NCBI GenBank assembly: GCA_938091985.1
Contig: CALKOE010000415.1
Coordinates: 1 to 7,440 of the forward strand
Origin: an uncultured Acidimicrobiales bacterium
GTDB lineage: Bacteria; Actinomycetota; Acidimicrobiia; Acidimicrobiales; Aldehydirespiratoraceae
DNA length: 7,440 nt
Reading direction: 5' to 3'
Under the pieces are notes generated by a model. The model had not been told where the DNA came from and made no database searches. It worked only from the letters and a program-made list of their open reading frames with translations. Shown here one piece after another: positions 1 to 5,759 of this stretch; within the stretch, counting starts at the first letter, position 1; each line of letters opens with the position of its first letter. Both the position numbers and the translations under genes were made by a program.

Positions 1-421
1 TCCACCCGCGGGTGTGCGAGTACTGCCAGCTCGACCCGTCGCCCGGCGCCAGGTTCAGCTTGCCGGTGATGATGTTGCCGGCGAGGTCGGCGCAGGCATC
101 GTTGCCGCGGCCGCCGAGTTCAGCCGGGAACGGCGAGAGCAGCTCGACTCGTTGCTCGTCCGGCGCACAGAGATAGAGCCCATCGTCGAGCACGACGATG
201 ATGTCGTCGCCTTCGGTGAGCACGATCCCCGCTCCCATCGAAGGCAGTTCAAACCCGGCCGGCGTGGTCTCGCCGTCGTCGAGCCAGTGGAGCTTTCTCG
301 TGGCGCAATCGACGAAATAGAGCCGTTGGTGCCGCTCGTCCCAGGTGAGGCTCTCGCCCCACCCGAGCGTGAACGAACCCACCCGGCTGACCTGCATGTC
401 GACCTCTTCGTTGCCGCTCAT
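1..421 (-). CDS. SMP-30/gluconolactonase/LRE family protein (N-terminal part, cut by window edge)
   Basis: Only the first 140 codons lie in the window; the gene continues beyond position 1. The family folds as a six-bladed beta-propeller and hydrolyses sugar lactones or related esters using one divalent metal. Visible family features are GWGESLTWD at residues 20-28 (Glu23 is the expected first metal ligand), the blade strand LYFVD (34-38), and RGNDACADLAGN (105-116), matching the family's R-x-ND-x-x-x-D-x-x-G block, in which Asn107 is a likely ligand. The later ligand residues are off the window. I chose the ATG at 421 because TAGGGT ends exactly 6 nt upstream with CTGACA 17 nt before it, suggesting a leaderless start. 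An in-frame ATG at 397 preceded by GAAGAGG is a real alternative and would remove 8 residues. No signal peptide is seen, so it is probably cytoplasmic. Its substrate is unknown. Confidence 0.85.
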   Translation of the reverse strand, partial: MSGNEEVDMQVSRVGSFTLGWGESLTWDERHQRLYFVDCATRKLHWLDDGETTPAGFELPSMGAGIVLTEGDDIIVVLDDGLYLCAPDEQRVELLSPFPAELGGRGNDACADLAGNIITGKLNLAPGDGSSWQYSHTRGW

Positions 422-427
422 CGAGTC

Positions 428-456
428 ACCCTAAGACCGCGCCGATGACCTGTCAG
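428..456 (-). promoter_or_regulatory. Candidate leaderless promoter of the SMP-30-like gene
   Basis: Read on the minus strand, CTGACA (451-456, one mismatch to TTGACA) is followed after 17 nt by TAGGGT (428-433). Six nucleotides then separate it from the ATG at 421. This spacing would place the transcription start on or next to the A of the ATG. The promoter lies between this gene and the CBS gene, so the SMP-30-like gene need not depend on read-through from upstream. Confidence 0.6.
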
Positions 457-462
457 GCCTTC

Positions 463-488
463 GACCGCGCCAGAGCGCCCGTGCGGTC
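463..488 (-). terminator. Possible hairpin just after the CBS-domain gene
   Basis: GACCGC (463-468) and GCGGTC (483-488) are perfect 6-bp inverted arms around a 14-nt GC-rich loop, starting 2 nt beyond the CBS stop codon. A competing inner GCGC-TCTG-GCGC stem is possible. There is no U-tract, so intrinsic termination is uncertain, although GC-rich stems without U-tracts are common in actinobacteria. Confidence 0.35.
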
Positions 489-490
489 GG

Positions 491-910
491 CTACAGCAGG
501 TCGGCGAGTTGGCGGATCAGGTCACTGCTGGTGACGATGCCGTCGAGGGTGCCGTCGTCCTTCACCACGACGACCGAATGCACGTCGCCGCTCGACATGT
601 GGCCGGCGACCTTGCGGACTGATTCGGCGTTGCGCACAGTGACGAGATCGGTCGTCATCGCGTCTTCGAGGGTGAACTGGTGGTCGAGCATGGTGCGCAG
701 CATGCGGTCGTCGTTGCTCTCCACGTCGTAGACGAGCTTGAGAATGTCGGTCGAGGAGATCATCCCGACCGGCGTCTGGCCGTCAACCACCGGAAGGTGG
801 TGAAACGGGTGGCTCTCGAGGAGCGCGTAGGCATCCGACAGGGGTTGTCCGAGATGGACAGTCTGCGGGTCGCTGGTCATGACATCGCTCAGGCTTGGCT
901 TGTGCTTCAT
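491..910 (-). CDS. Two-CBS-domain protein
   Basis: The 139-aa protein consists of a tandem CBS pair (Bateman module) and nothing else. CBS1 covers about residues 8-60, with VMTSDPQTV, HHLPVVD and GMISSTDIL. CBS2 covers about 83-139, with AMTTDLVTV, HSVVVVKDDG and GIVTSSDLIR. Such pairs bind adenosine nucleotides or related ligands and usually act as sensors for a partner protein. The TSSD/SSTD segments resemble the ribose- and phosphate-contacting motif of the family. There is no signal peptide or membrane segment, so it is cytoplasmic. It starts 72 nt after the methyltransferase stop, on the same strand. The upstream sequence has no clear Shine-Dalgarno site; CAGGCT lies 6 nt before the ATG, a poor -10. 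No partner enzyme is adjacent, so the regulated process cannot be named. Confidence 0.9.
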   Translation of the reverse strand: MKHKPSLSDVMTSDPQTVHLGQPLSDAYALLESHPFHHLPVVDGQTPVGMISSTDILKLVYDVESNDDRMLRTMLDHQFTLEDAMTTDLVTVRNAESVRKVAGHMSSGDVHSVVVVKDDGTLDGIVTSSDLIRQLADLL

Positions 911-982
911 GCCAACAGCCTGGTCCCGTCCCGGACAACCCGACAGGGTCGAAGGTCCTCGCTGAGGCGCGACAGCGGTGGG

Positions 983-1588
983 TCAGCGGCGAGCGATGAC
1001 CTGCACGACTGCGCCGTCGCCGGTGTGGCCTGATCCCTCGACGACGGGGCGAACGAGCTCTCGGCCGACCTCGAGGTCGAGATCGGTCAGCTCATCACGG
1101 AGGCCGGCGAGGGTCATCGTCAGCTCGGGCACCGGCGGCCCGCCGGTGCCTCGCCCGATCTGGTCTGGGGTGGAGGCCTCCAGCACGAAGCGGCCGCCGG
1201 GTCGCAAGGCCGAGGCGACGCCCGCGTGGATGGCGCGGCGAACAGGTGGCGGGGTGTGGGCAAAGATCGACACGATCAGATCCCACCGTTCGGATCCGAG
1301 GTCGTAGTCGGCCAGGTCGGCGACGACGGTCGTGAGCTCGACGCCGCGCTCGGCGGCGAGTCTGGCCGCCTTGTCCATGCCCGACTGGGTGAGGTCGACT
1401 GAGGTGACGCGGTGGCCGAGGGTGGCGAGGTAGACACCGTTTCTTCCCTCGCCGTCGGCGAGACAGAGCACATCGCCCGGATTGATGCCGGCCACCGCTT
1501 CCGTCAGAAACTCGTTGGGCTCAGTGCCGTAGACGAACTCGTCGGCGCCATAGCGGCCCTCCCACATCTCGGCCGGTGTCGGACTCAC
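983..1588 (-). CDS. Class I SAM-dependent methyltransferase
   Basis: Predicted 201-aa cytoplasmic methyltransferase with a Rossmann-like fold. After a WEGRYGADEFVYGTEPNEFL lead (9-28), common in small TehB/UbiE-like methyltransferases, comes SAM motif I, CLADGEGRNG (42-51). Asp65 at the end of strand beta-2 (VTSVDL) should bind the ribose hydroxyls. VVADLADYDL (88-97) is the motif II region, WDLIVSIFAH (102-111) is strand beta-4, and LRPGGRFVLE (128-137) is the post-motif III strand. The GTG at 1588 overlaps the rhodanese stop by 4 nt (GTGA), so translation is probably coupled. An upstream in-frame GTG at 1621 would add 11 residues lying wholly inside the rhodanese gene and is less likely. 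There is no independent Shine-Dalgarno site. The methyl acceptor is unknown; relatives act on small molecules, including thiols and metalloid oxyanions, but nothing here decides it. Confidence 0.88.
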   Translation of the reverse strand: MSPTPAEMWEGRYGADEFVYGTEPNEFLTEAVAGINPGDVLCLADGEGRNGVYLATLGHRVTSVDLTQSGMDKAARLAAERGVELTTVVADLADYDLGSERWDLIVSIFAHTPPPVRRAIHAGVASALRPGGRFVLEASTPDQIGRGTGGPPVPELTMTLAGLRDELTDLDLEVGRELVRPVVEGSGHTGDGAVVQVIARR

Positions 1589-2004
1589 GGATTGACGGTG
1601 GGAAGGCCGGAGTCGAACCACGACACGATGCCGCCGTCGACGTCGGACACGTCGGCAAAGCCGAGCTCCTCCATGATTGCGGCGGTCTGGCCGCTGCGGT
1701 TTCCGGAGCGGCAGTAGACGAGGTAGGGAACGTCGGGGTCGAGGTCGGCGATCTGATCGGCGAAGTCGTCCTCGTAGAAGTCGATCATGATGGCGCCTTC
1801 GAGGTGGCCCTCGGCGAACTCCTCAGGGGTTCGGACGTCGAGGATGACGAGATCCTCCGGTGGATCGGCTTGGAGGTCGGCACCGGCTTGAACCGAGACC
1901 AGGCGGATCCCAGGGCTGTCGGCCTCGGTGGTGTCTGAGGAGTCGCTACAACCGGCGGCGATGAGCATCGCCACGGTGAGGGGAAGCAAGATCGTGCGCA
2001 TCAT
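1585..2004 (-). CDS. Exported rhodanese-like lipoprotein
   Basis: A single rhodanese domain (about residues 33-136 of 139) behind a lipoprotein signal peptide. The N-terminus is MMRT, a hydrophobic run ILLPLTVAMLIAAG and Cys19, with lipobox IAAGC, so it is predicted to be diacylated and anchored outside the cytoplasmic membrane. The linker SDSSDTTEADS is typical of lipoproteins. Rhodanese marks are LDVRTPEEFAEGHLEGA (55-71) and the active-site loop CRSGNRS (98-104), where Cys98 would carry the persulfide. GFADVSDVDGGIVSW (115-129) is the usual C-terminal stretch. Rhodaneses move sulfane sulfur between donors and thiophilic acceptors. I chose the tandem ATG at 2004/2001 because longer in-frame starts (up to 2154) would bury the signal peptide and run into the divergent gene. 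It heads the minus-strand group with the methyltransferase. Confidence 0.88.
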   Translation of the reverse strand: MMRTILLPLTVAMLIAAGCSDSSDTTEADSPGIRLVSVQAGADLQADPPEDLVILDVRTPEEFAEGHLEGAIMIDFYEDDFADQIADLDPDVPYLVYCRSGNRSGQTAAIMEELGFADVSDVDGGIVSWFDSGLPTVNP

Positions 2005-2098
2005 CAATTGAAGGCTGCTCGCCGCGGACCGCTCGCGCCAACTCGTCGGCTTGGTGTGCAACCATCCAGGGCACCGATCGCGTGACGGAGAACGAGCC

Positions 2099-3019
2099 AT
2101 GCCAAACGAGCCGAGAGACTTGAGCACGTTCGTAATCAGCATCACGCCCTTCACAGAGTCGGGTGATCTCGACGAGGCCGGCTTGAGGGTCCACCTTCAG
2201 CGCCTCGGTCGCAGCGGGGTTGGCGTCTACGTGGCGGGCAGCGGAAGCGGTGAGGGCTACACCCTCACGCTTCCGGAGCGCCGGCGCGTGATGGAGATCG
2301 CCGGCGAGGAGCTGTCGGGCCTGGTACCGGTTCGGGTGATGGGGGTGGAGCCGCGGACTGCGGCCGAGGCAATAGAGCTGGGTCGTGTGACCACAGAAGT
2401 CGGTCTCGACGCGATGCAGCTCTATTCGCTCGACATGGGTCACGGGTACCGGCCACGGCCAGCTGAGCTGGAGACCTACCTGACCGAAGTGCTCGACGCG
2501 GTGACATGCCCCGTGGTGATCTCGACACATCAGTCGGTTGGCTACCGGTACCCCGTCGAGTTGTTGACCTCGATGGTGGATCGCTACGAGCACGTGATCG
2601 GCGTGAACATCACGTCTCCCGACATTGGGTATCTCGCCGCAGCGATCGAGGCGGTCGATGGTGCCGTCGATGTGCACGTGGGCGGGCCGATGCATGCGCT
2701 CACCGCGCTCGCCCTCGGGGCGCAAGGGTTCCTCAGCTCCGAGGGCAACATCGCCCCACAGCTCTGCGCGGCGCTCATCGTGGCTCACGCCTCGGGTCGA
2801 CCCGACGACGTCTCGGCATCGTTCACGCGCGTCATGCGACTTTTTCGCGCCACCCAGGCGGCCGGCGGCATTGTTGGCACCAAGGCGGCGCTTCGCCACC
2901 TCGGTGCGGCGGGCGGGTGGCCCCGGTCGCCGCGGCTGACCAGCGCCGAAGCGAAGGTCGATGCGCTCGTCGAGGTGATCGTCGACCTCGGTCTGGTGTC
3001 GAGCGAAGGGCTCGACTGA
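2099..3019 (+). CDS. DapA/NAL-superfamily protein with substituted catalytic lysine and tyrosine
   Basis: A 306-aa protein of normal length for the dihydrodipicolinate synthase/N-acetylneuraminate lyase family of TIM-barrel class I aldolases. The fold match runs the whole length: FVISITPFTESGDLDEAGL (11-29), GSGSGEGYTLTLPERRRV (47-64) for the family's GTTGE-x-x-TL block, AAEAIELGR (88-96), TCPVVI (136-141), VIGVNITSPD (166-175) and LALGAQGFLSSEGNIAP (204-220). In active members the VIGVN position reads GIK, where the lysine forms the Schiff base; here it is Asn170. The only lysines are Lys262 and Lys286, near the C-terminus. The strand that normally holds the catalytic tyrosine (LYNVP) reads ISTHQ. 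Classic DapA aldolase chemistry is therefore unlikely. The ATG at 2099 has GGAG 8 nt upstream; an in-frame start at 2051 lacks this support. It stands alone on the plus strand, divergent from the rhodanese. Confidence 0.82.
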   Translation: MPNEPRDLSTFVISITPFTESGDLDEAGLRVHLQRLGRSGVGVYVAGSGSGEGYTLTLPERRRVMEIAGEELSGLVPVRVMGVEPRTAAEAIELGRVTTEVGLDAMQLYSLDMGHGYRPRPAELETYLTEVLDAVTCPVVISTHQSVGYRYPVELLTSMVDRYEHVIGVNITSPDIGYLAAAIEAVDGAVDVHVGGPMHALTALALGAQGFLSSEGNIAPQLCAALIVAHASGRPDDVSASFTRVMRLFRATQAAGGIVGTKAALRHLGAAGGWPRSPRLTSAEAKVDALVEVIVDLGLVSSEGLD

Positions 3020-3020
3020 G

Positions 3021-3040
3021 TCGCTCGGTCAGCCGAGTGA
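3021..3040. terminator. Candidate bidirectional hairpin between convergent genes
   Basis: TCGCTCGG (3021-3028) and CCGAGTGA (3033-3040) can form an 8-bp stem with one G-T wobble and a 4-nt TCAG loop. It begins 2 nt after the DapA-like stop, and its loop contains the SDR stop codon, so it could end transcription from both sides. There is no T-tract on either strand, so the terminator role is tentative. Confidence 0.45.
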
Positions 3041-3808
3041 ACGCCCGCCGTCGATCGAGACCACCTCGGCTGTGATGTAGCTGGCGGCCGGGGATGCGAG
3101 GAAAACGATGAGCCGAGCGACCTCATCGGCGCGGCCGGTTCGCTTCAGGGGGATCGCGGAGCCGTACGCGGCGAGGGCGGCTTCGACCTCGCTCTCATCG
3201 ACCGGCAATGACGTCCTGGCGCCCTTTGTGTCGGTGATGGGGCCGGGGGCGACCGCGTTGACGCGAATCGTGGGGCCGAGATCCAAGGCCAGGGATCGGG
3301 TGAGCGAGACCACGCCGCCCTTCGAAGCGGCGTAGGCGGCCATGTCGGGACGCGGCTGGGCCGCTGATGCCGAGGCGATGTTGACGATTGCGCCACCCTG
3401 CTCGAGCATCTCTCGCGCACACGCCTGCGACACGGTGAACGTGGCCCGAAGGTTGAGTCCGATCACGGCGTCCCACTCGGCCCCACTCATCTCGAGCGTG
3501 GAGTGGTGAGGGAAGATGCCGGCTCCGTTGACGAGCACATCGATACGTCCGAAGGCGTCGAGCGCGGCGGTGACGATCGTCGCCGGTGCGTCGGACTCGG
3601 TGAGATCGACCGGCACTGCGATGGCGCTCGGCAGCGATGCCGCGACCTCGGTGACGGCGTCGGCCTCGCGATCGACGAGTACGACTGAGGCTCCTTGTTC
3701 GGCGAATCGGCGAGCACACGCAGCCCCGATGCCGTTGGCCGCGCCGGTGACTACGACGGACTTGTCGGTGAACGAGAGCAGCTCGGCGAACGGTGGGTTG
3801 TCGTACAC
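3029..3808 (-). CDS. Short-chain dehydrogenase/reductase (classical SDR)
   Basis: A 259-aa NAD(P)-dependent oxidoreductase with the full classical SDR pattern. TGAANGIG (21-28) is the cofactor glycine motif. Asp46 in VLVDRE, at the end of strand beta-2, favours NAD(H) over NADP(H). NGAG (94-97) replaces the usual NNAG. The catalytic set is Asn119 (GLN), Ser146 (NIASAS), Tyr159 and Lys163 (YAASK). VNAVAPGPI (183-191) and the C-terminal VSIDGG (250-255) are also typical. The GTG at 3808 lies 4 nt downstream of the amidohydrolase stop, so the two are probably one operon. An upstream ATG at 3871 would overlap that gene by about 60 nt and is unlikely. No good Shine-Dalgarno site is visible. The substrate is presumably an alcohol/ketone in the same pathway as the amidohydrolase; this is inference from position only. 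Confidence 0.88.
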   Translation of the reverse strand: MYDNPPFAELLSFTDKSVVVTGAANGIGAACARRFAEQGASVVLVDREADAVTEVAASLPSAIAVPVDLTESDAPATIVTAALDAFGRIDVLVNGAGIFPHHSTLEMSGAEWDAVIGLNLRATFTVSQACAREMLEQGGAIVNIASASAAQPRPDMAAYAASKGGVVSLTRSLALDLGPTIRVNAVAPGPITDTKGARTSLPVDESEVEAALAAYGSAIPLKRTGRADEVARLIVFLASPAASYITAEVVSIDGGRSLG

Positions 3809-3812
3809 GCGC

Positions 3813-4934
3813 TCAGCGCCCGAATCCGAAGATCCGTTGGGCGTTGCCGCAAAGAATGGCCTGCTTCTCATCGACCGGTACGTCGGCGAACGACGCCTTG
3901 ATCGACTTCCATGAGTAGGGCCAGTCCGAGGTGATGTGGGGGTAGTCGTTGGACCACATCATCCGGTCGACGCCGATGCGATGGCGGTTGGCGATGGCGT
4001 AGTTGTCGTTGATGAAGGTCGCCGGGAAGTGCTTGGCCATGTATTCGCTCGGCAGCATCGGAAGGTTCTGATCGCGCAGCGAGGAGTCCTTGTGGCGCAG
4101 ATAGTTGTCGTCGGCCTGCTCGGAGAAGTACGGCAGCCACCCGCAGTCGGTTTCGACCATGGGGATCGTGAGGTCGGGGAACCGGTCGAGTACACCGCAG
4201 AAGATGAACTGGAGAATCCGCTGCGGGGCGTCGTTGAAGTGCACGGTGCCAGGAAGTCCTTGCGCAACGAGCGGACGCGGCATCCGGTTGCTGAGCATGA
4301 CGTGGATGGTGAGCGGCATGCCGCTCTCTTGGATCAGACCCCAGACCGCGTCGTCCTCTGGCTCGATGTTGAGCGTTCCGTTGGGGTAGCAGTTGAGCAG
4401 CAGGCCGACGAAGCCCGGCATCTGGAGGACCCGCTTCAGCTCCGCCACAGTCGACTCGACACCGCGACTCGGCAGCATCGCCACGCCTCCGAGGCGGGCG
4501 GGATCGTGGCTGGCGAACTCCGACACGAAGTCGTTGTAGGCCCGCACGAGCTCGAGGTGTAGGTCGTCGCTCGGTGCCGCTGAGATCCATTGCCAGATGC
4601 CGCTGGGGAAGAGCACCTCGGCGTCGATCCCGTCGGCGGTCATCTCCTCGACCCGAGCCTTCGGGTCGTAGCTGCCGGGATTGAGATCTTCGAACCGGCA
4701 CCACTTGCCCATCTGGTCGGGGGCCTTCCCGGCACATGCGCCCCATCCGAATGGTCGGGAGGTGGGCGCTCCCTCCATCACCCAGGCGTCGCCCTCATCG
4801 AAGGATTCGATGCGGGGAACCTGATCCGCGAACTTCGCGGCGACTCGGCTGGTCCAGAGATCGCCTGGCTCGTTGAAGTGTCCGTCGGCCGAGATGAGCT
4901 TGTAGGCGGGAGAGATCTTGTCTGCGGGAGGCAT
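3813..4934 (-). CDS. Amidohydrolase-2 family metalloenzyme (PF04909-like)
   Basis: A 373-aa TIM-barrel protein of the amidohydrolase-2 group, which includes metal-dependent hydrolases and non-oxidative decarboxylases of the ACMSD/LigW type. Expected metal or catalytic positions are Asp17 and His19 in ADGHFNEP, His211 in PLTIHV and Asp330 in WSNDYPH. That arrangement resembles the (E/H)xH...H...D layout of ACMSD-like enzymes, with Asp as the first residue. VETDCGWLPY (260-269) is a further family block. There is no signal peptide. I prefer the ATG at 4934 because TACGTT sits exactly 6 nt upstream; the ATG at 4970 would add 12 residues with no similarity to the core, and it lies inside the proposed -35. 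It is the first gene of a two-gene unit with the SDR and is divergent from the DUF1330-like/hydrolase pair. Whether it hydrolyses or decarboxylates cannot be told from sequence. Confidence 0.85.
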   Translation of the reverse strand: MPPADKISPAYKLISADGHFNEPGDLWTSRVAAKFADQVPRIESFDEGDAWVMEGAPTSRPFGWGACAGKAPDQMGKWCRFEDLNPGSYDPKARVEEMTADGIDAEVLFPSGIWQWISAAPSDDLHLELVRAYNDFVSEFASHDPARLGGVAMLPSRGVESTVAELKRVLQMPGFVGLLLNCYPNGTLNIEPEDDAVWGLIQESGMPLTIHVMLSNRMPRPLVAQGLPGTVHFNDAPQRILQFIFCGVLDRFPDLTIPMVETDCGWLPYFSEQADDNYLRHKDSSLRDQNLPMLPSEYMAKHFPATFINDNYAIANRHRIGVDRMMWSNDYPHITSDWPYSWKSIKASFADVPVDEKQAILCGNAQRIFGFGR

Positions 4935-4940
4935 CGTGTG

Positions 4941-4970
4941 AACGTACCCGACCAGGCTTGACCGGGTCAT
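4941..4970 (-). promoter_or_regulatory. Candidate leaderless promoter of the amidohydrolase-SDR unit
   Basis: On the minus strand ATGACC (4965-4970; matches TTGACA at four of six positions) precedes TACGTT (4941-4946) by 18 nt. Six nucleotides then lead to the ATG at 4934. There is no Shine-Dalgarno sequence, in keeping with a leaderless transcript. The -35 overlaps the palindrome at 4959-4969. Confidence 0.55.
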
Positions 4971-4998
4971 GGCCGATGATCAACGGCGTGGGGTCAAG
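4957..4998. promoter_or_regulatory. Candidate operator: TGACC/GGTCA palindrome plus outlying half-site
   Basis: Positions 4959-4969 form a perfect 11-bp palindrome, TGACC-G-GGTCA. A further half-site GGTCA lies at 4992-4996, and as part of GGTCAAG (4992-4998) it exactly mirrors CTTGACC at 4957-4963. The palindrome overlaps the -35 of the amidohydrolase promoter, and the third half-site lies 10 nt before the -35 of the opposite promoter. A dimeric regulator bound here could repress both directions. The TetR protein encoded at 6714-7319 is the obvious candidate, but its link to this site is inference. TetR operators are often longer than 11 bp. Confidence 0.45.
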
Positions 4999-5006
4999 AG
5001 GGGGAA

Positions 5007-5036
5007 GTGCCAGTAGGAGCGGCACTAGACTACTCT
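5007..5036 (+). promoter_or_regulatory. Candidate leaderless promoter of the DUF1330-like/hydrolase unit
   Basis: GTGCCA (5007-5012, four of six matches to TTGACA) is followed after 18 nt by TACTCT (5031-5036), and the ATG at 5043 comes 6 nt later. An overlapping TAGACT (5026-5031) is a second possible -10. No Shine-Dalgarno site precedes the ATG. The promoter points away from the amidohydrolase promoter. Confidence 0.55.
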
Positions 5037-5042
5037 GGCGCG

Positions 5043-5759
5043 ATGCCACGCTACGGAACGATGAACAACGAGTACCTCGCCTCCTGGTTCCAGCGGGAGG
5101 ACCCGGGTGGGCCGATGTGGGCGCTCAACCTGATGAAGTATCGCGCCGTTGCCGACTACGAGGATGGCCGCGAGACCACGCTCACGGGAGCGGAAGCCGA
5201 CGACGTCTACGCCCCTCACGAACAGCTGGCAGCGGTCGGCTCGAGGATCATTCTCGCGGCACCGGTGGTCCATCAGCTGGTGGGTGACGACACCGTTTGG
5301 GACCGCATCGCCATCGCCCAGTACGCGACGCGCATGGCGCTGATCGAGATGAACGCTCGGGACGACTTCAAAGATGCCCACGCCCACAAGGATGCCGGCA
5401 TGGACTCGACCATCGTCATGGCGACATTCCCGGTCGACGGCGACCCGGTTCCGCCGCAGGAGTCGGGCACCGACCCCGACCGTCTCCTGCTGTTGCAGGT
5501 CGTGGCCGACTCGTCGTATCCCGACCTGGCCGAAGGAATCGAGTCGACTCGGATCGGGCGGTTCTGGGTGGAGGACCGGTTCCTCGGCGATCACCGAACC
5601 TTCGCCGAGTCACGCTTCGATCTGATCTCCGAATCGACGGCCAACGAGCTGATCGGGCGCGGCACCACCTTCGACGACGCGAACTATGTCGTCATCGCCG
5701 ACCCCGCTGTTGACGACGTGGCCCGCTCTCTCACCGACCCCAGCAAGGTGCTCTTCTGA
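5043..5759 (+). CDS. DUF1330-like protein (probable ferredoxin-fold / dimeric alpha-beta barrel)
   Basis: A 238-aa protein. Its first half resembles DUF1330-type proteins: MWALNLMKYRAVADYEDGRE (25-44), TGAEADDVYAPHEQLAAVG (48-66), VWDRIAIAQYATRMALIEM (85-103) and DDFKDAHAHKDAGM (107-120), where a His/Lys-rich turn is conserved in the group. The second half (about 146-230: LLLLQVVAD, then RIGRFWVEDRFLG, then ANYVVIADPAVDDVARSL) could be a second ferredoxin-like unit, although I recognise no named domain there. Some dimeric alpha-beta barrel proteins are small enzymes acting on aromatic or polyketide-like substrates, but no activity can be assigned here. I prefer the ATG at 5043 because of the TACTCT-N6-ATG arrangement; a start at 5007 would add 12 residues upstream of the likely transcription start. 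Its stop overlaps the next gene's ATG, so the two are co-translated. Confidence 0.75.
   Translation: MPRYGTMNNEYLASWFQREDPGGPMWALNLMKYRAVADYEDGRETTLTGAEADDVYAPHEQLAAVGSRIILAAPVVHQLVGDDTVWDRIAIAQYATRMALIEMNARDDFKDAHAHKDAGMDSTIVMATFPVDGDPVPPQESGTDPDRLLLLQVVADSSYPDLAEGIESTRIGRFWVEDRFLGDHRTFAESRFDLISESTANELIGRGTTFDDANYVVIADPAVDDVARSLTDPSKVLF

Noticed and set aside
14..448. Plus-strand frame (144 codons) at the left edge
   Set aside because: It is the antisense of the SMP-30-like gene, whose minus-strand frame shows the GES and GNDACADLAGN motifs.
2005..2098. Divergent promoter search between the rhodanese and the DapA-like gene
   Set aside because: I saw no -35/-10 pair or operator-like palindrome beyond a short CCGCGG, so no promoter feature is claimed, although one must exist nearby.
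2005..2154. Longer N-terminus for the rhodanese, starting at 2154
   Set aside because: It would put about 50 residues in front of a clear lipoprotein signal peptide and overlap the divergent gene's start.
1946..2899. Long minus-strand open frame (317 codons) opposite the DapA-like gene
   Set aside because: Its translation is rich in Arg and His with no recognisable domain, as expected for an antisense frame in GC-rich DNA; the plus-strand frame has full-length family similarity and a Shine-Dalgarno site.
3868..4746. Minus-strand frame (292 codons) within the amidohydrolase and a plus-strand frame at 3936-4562
   Set aside because: Both are out-of-frame shadows of the amidohydrolase, which has clear metal-ligand motifs in its own frame.
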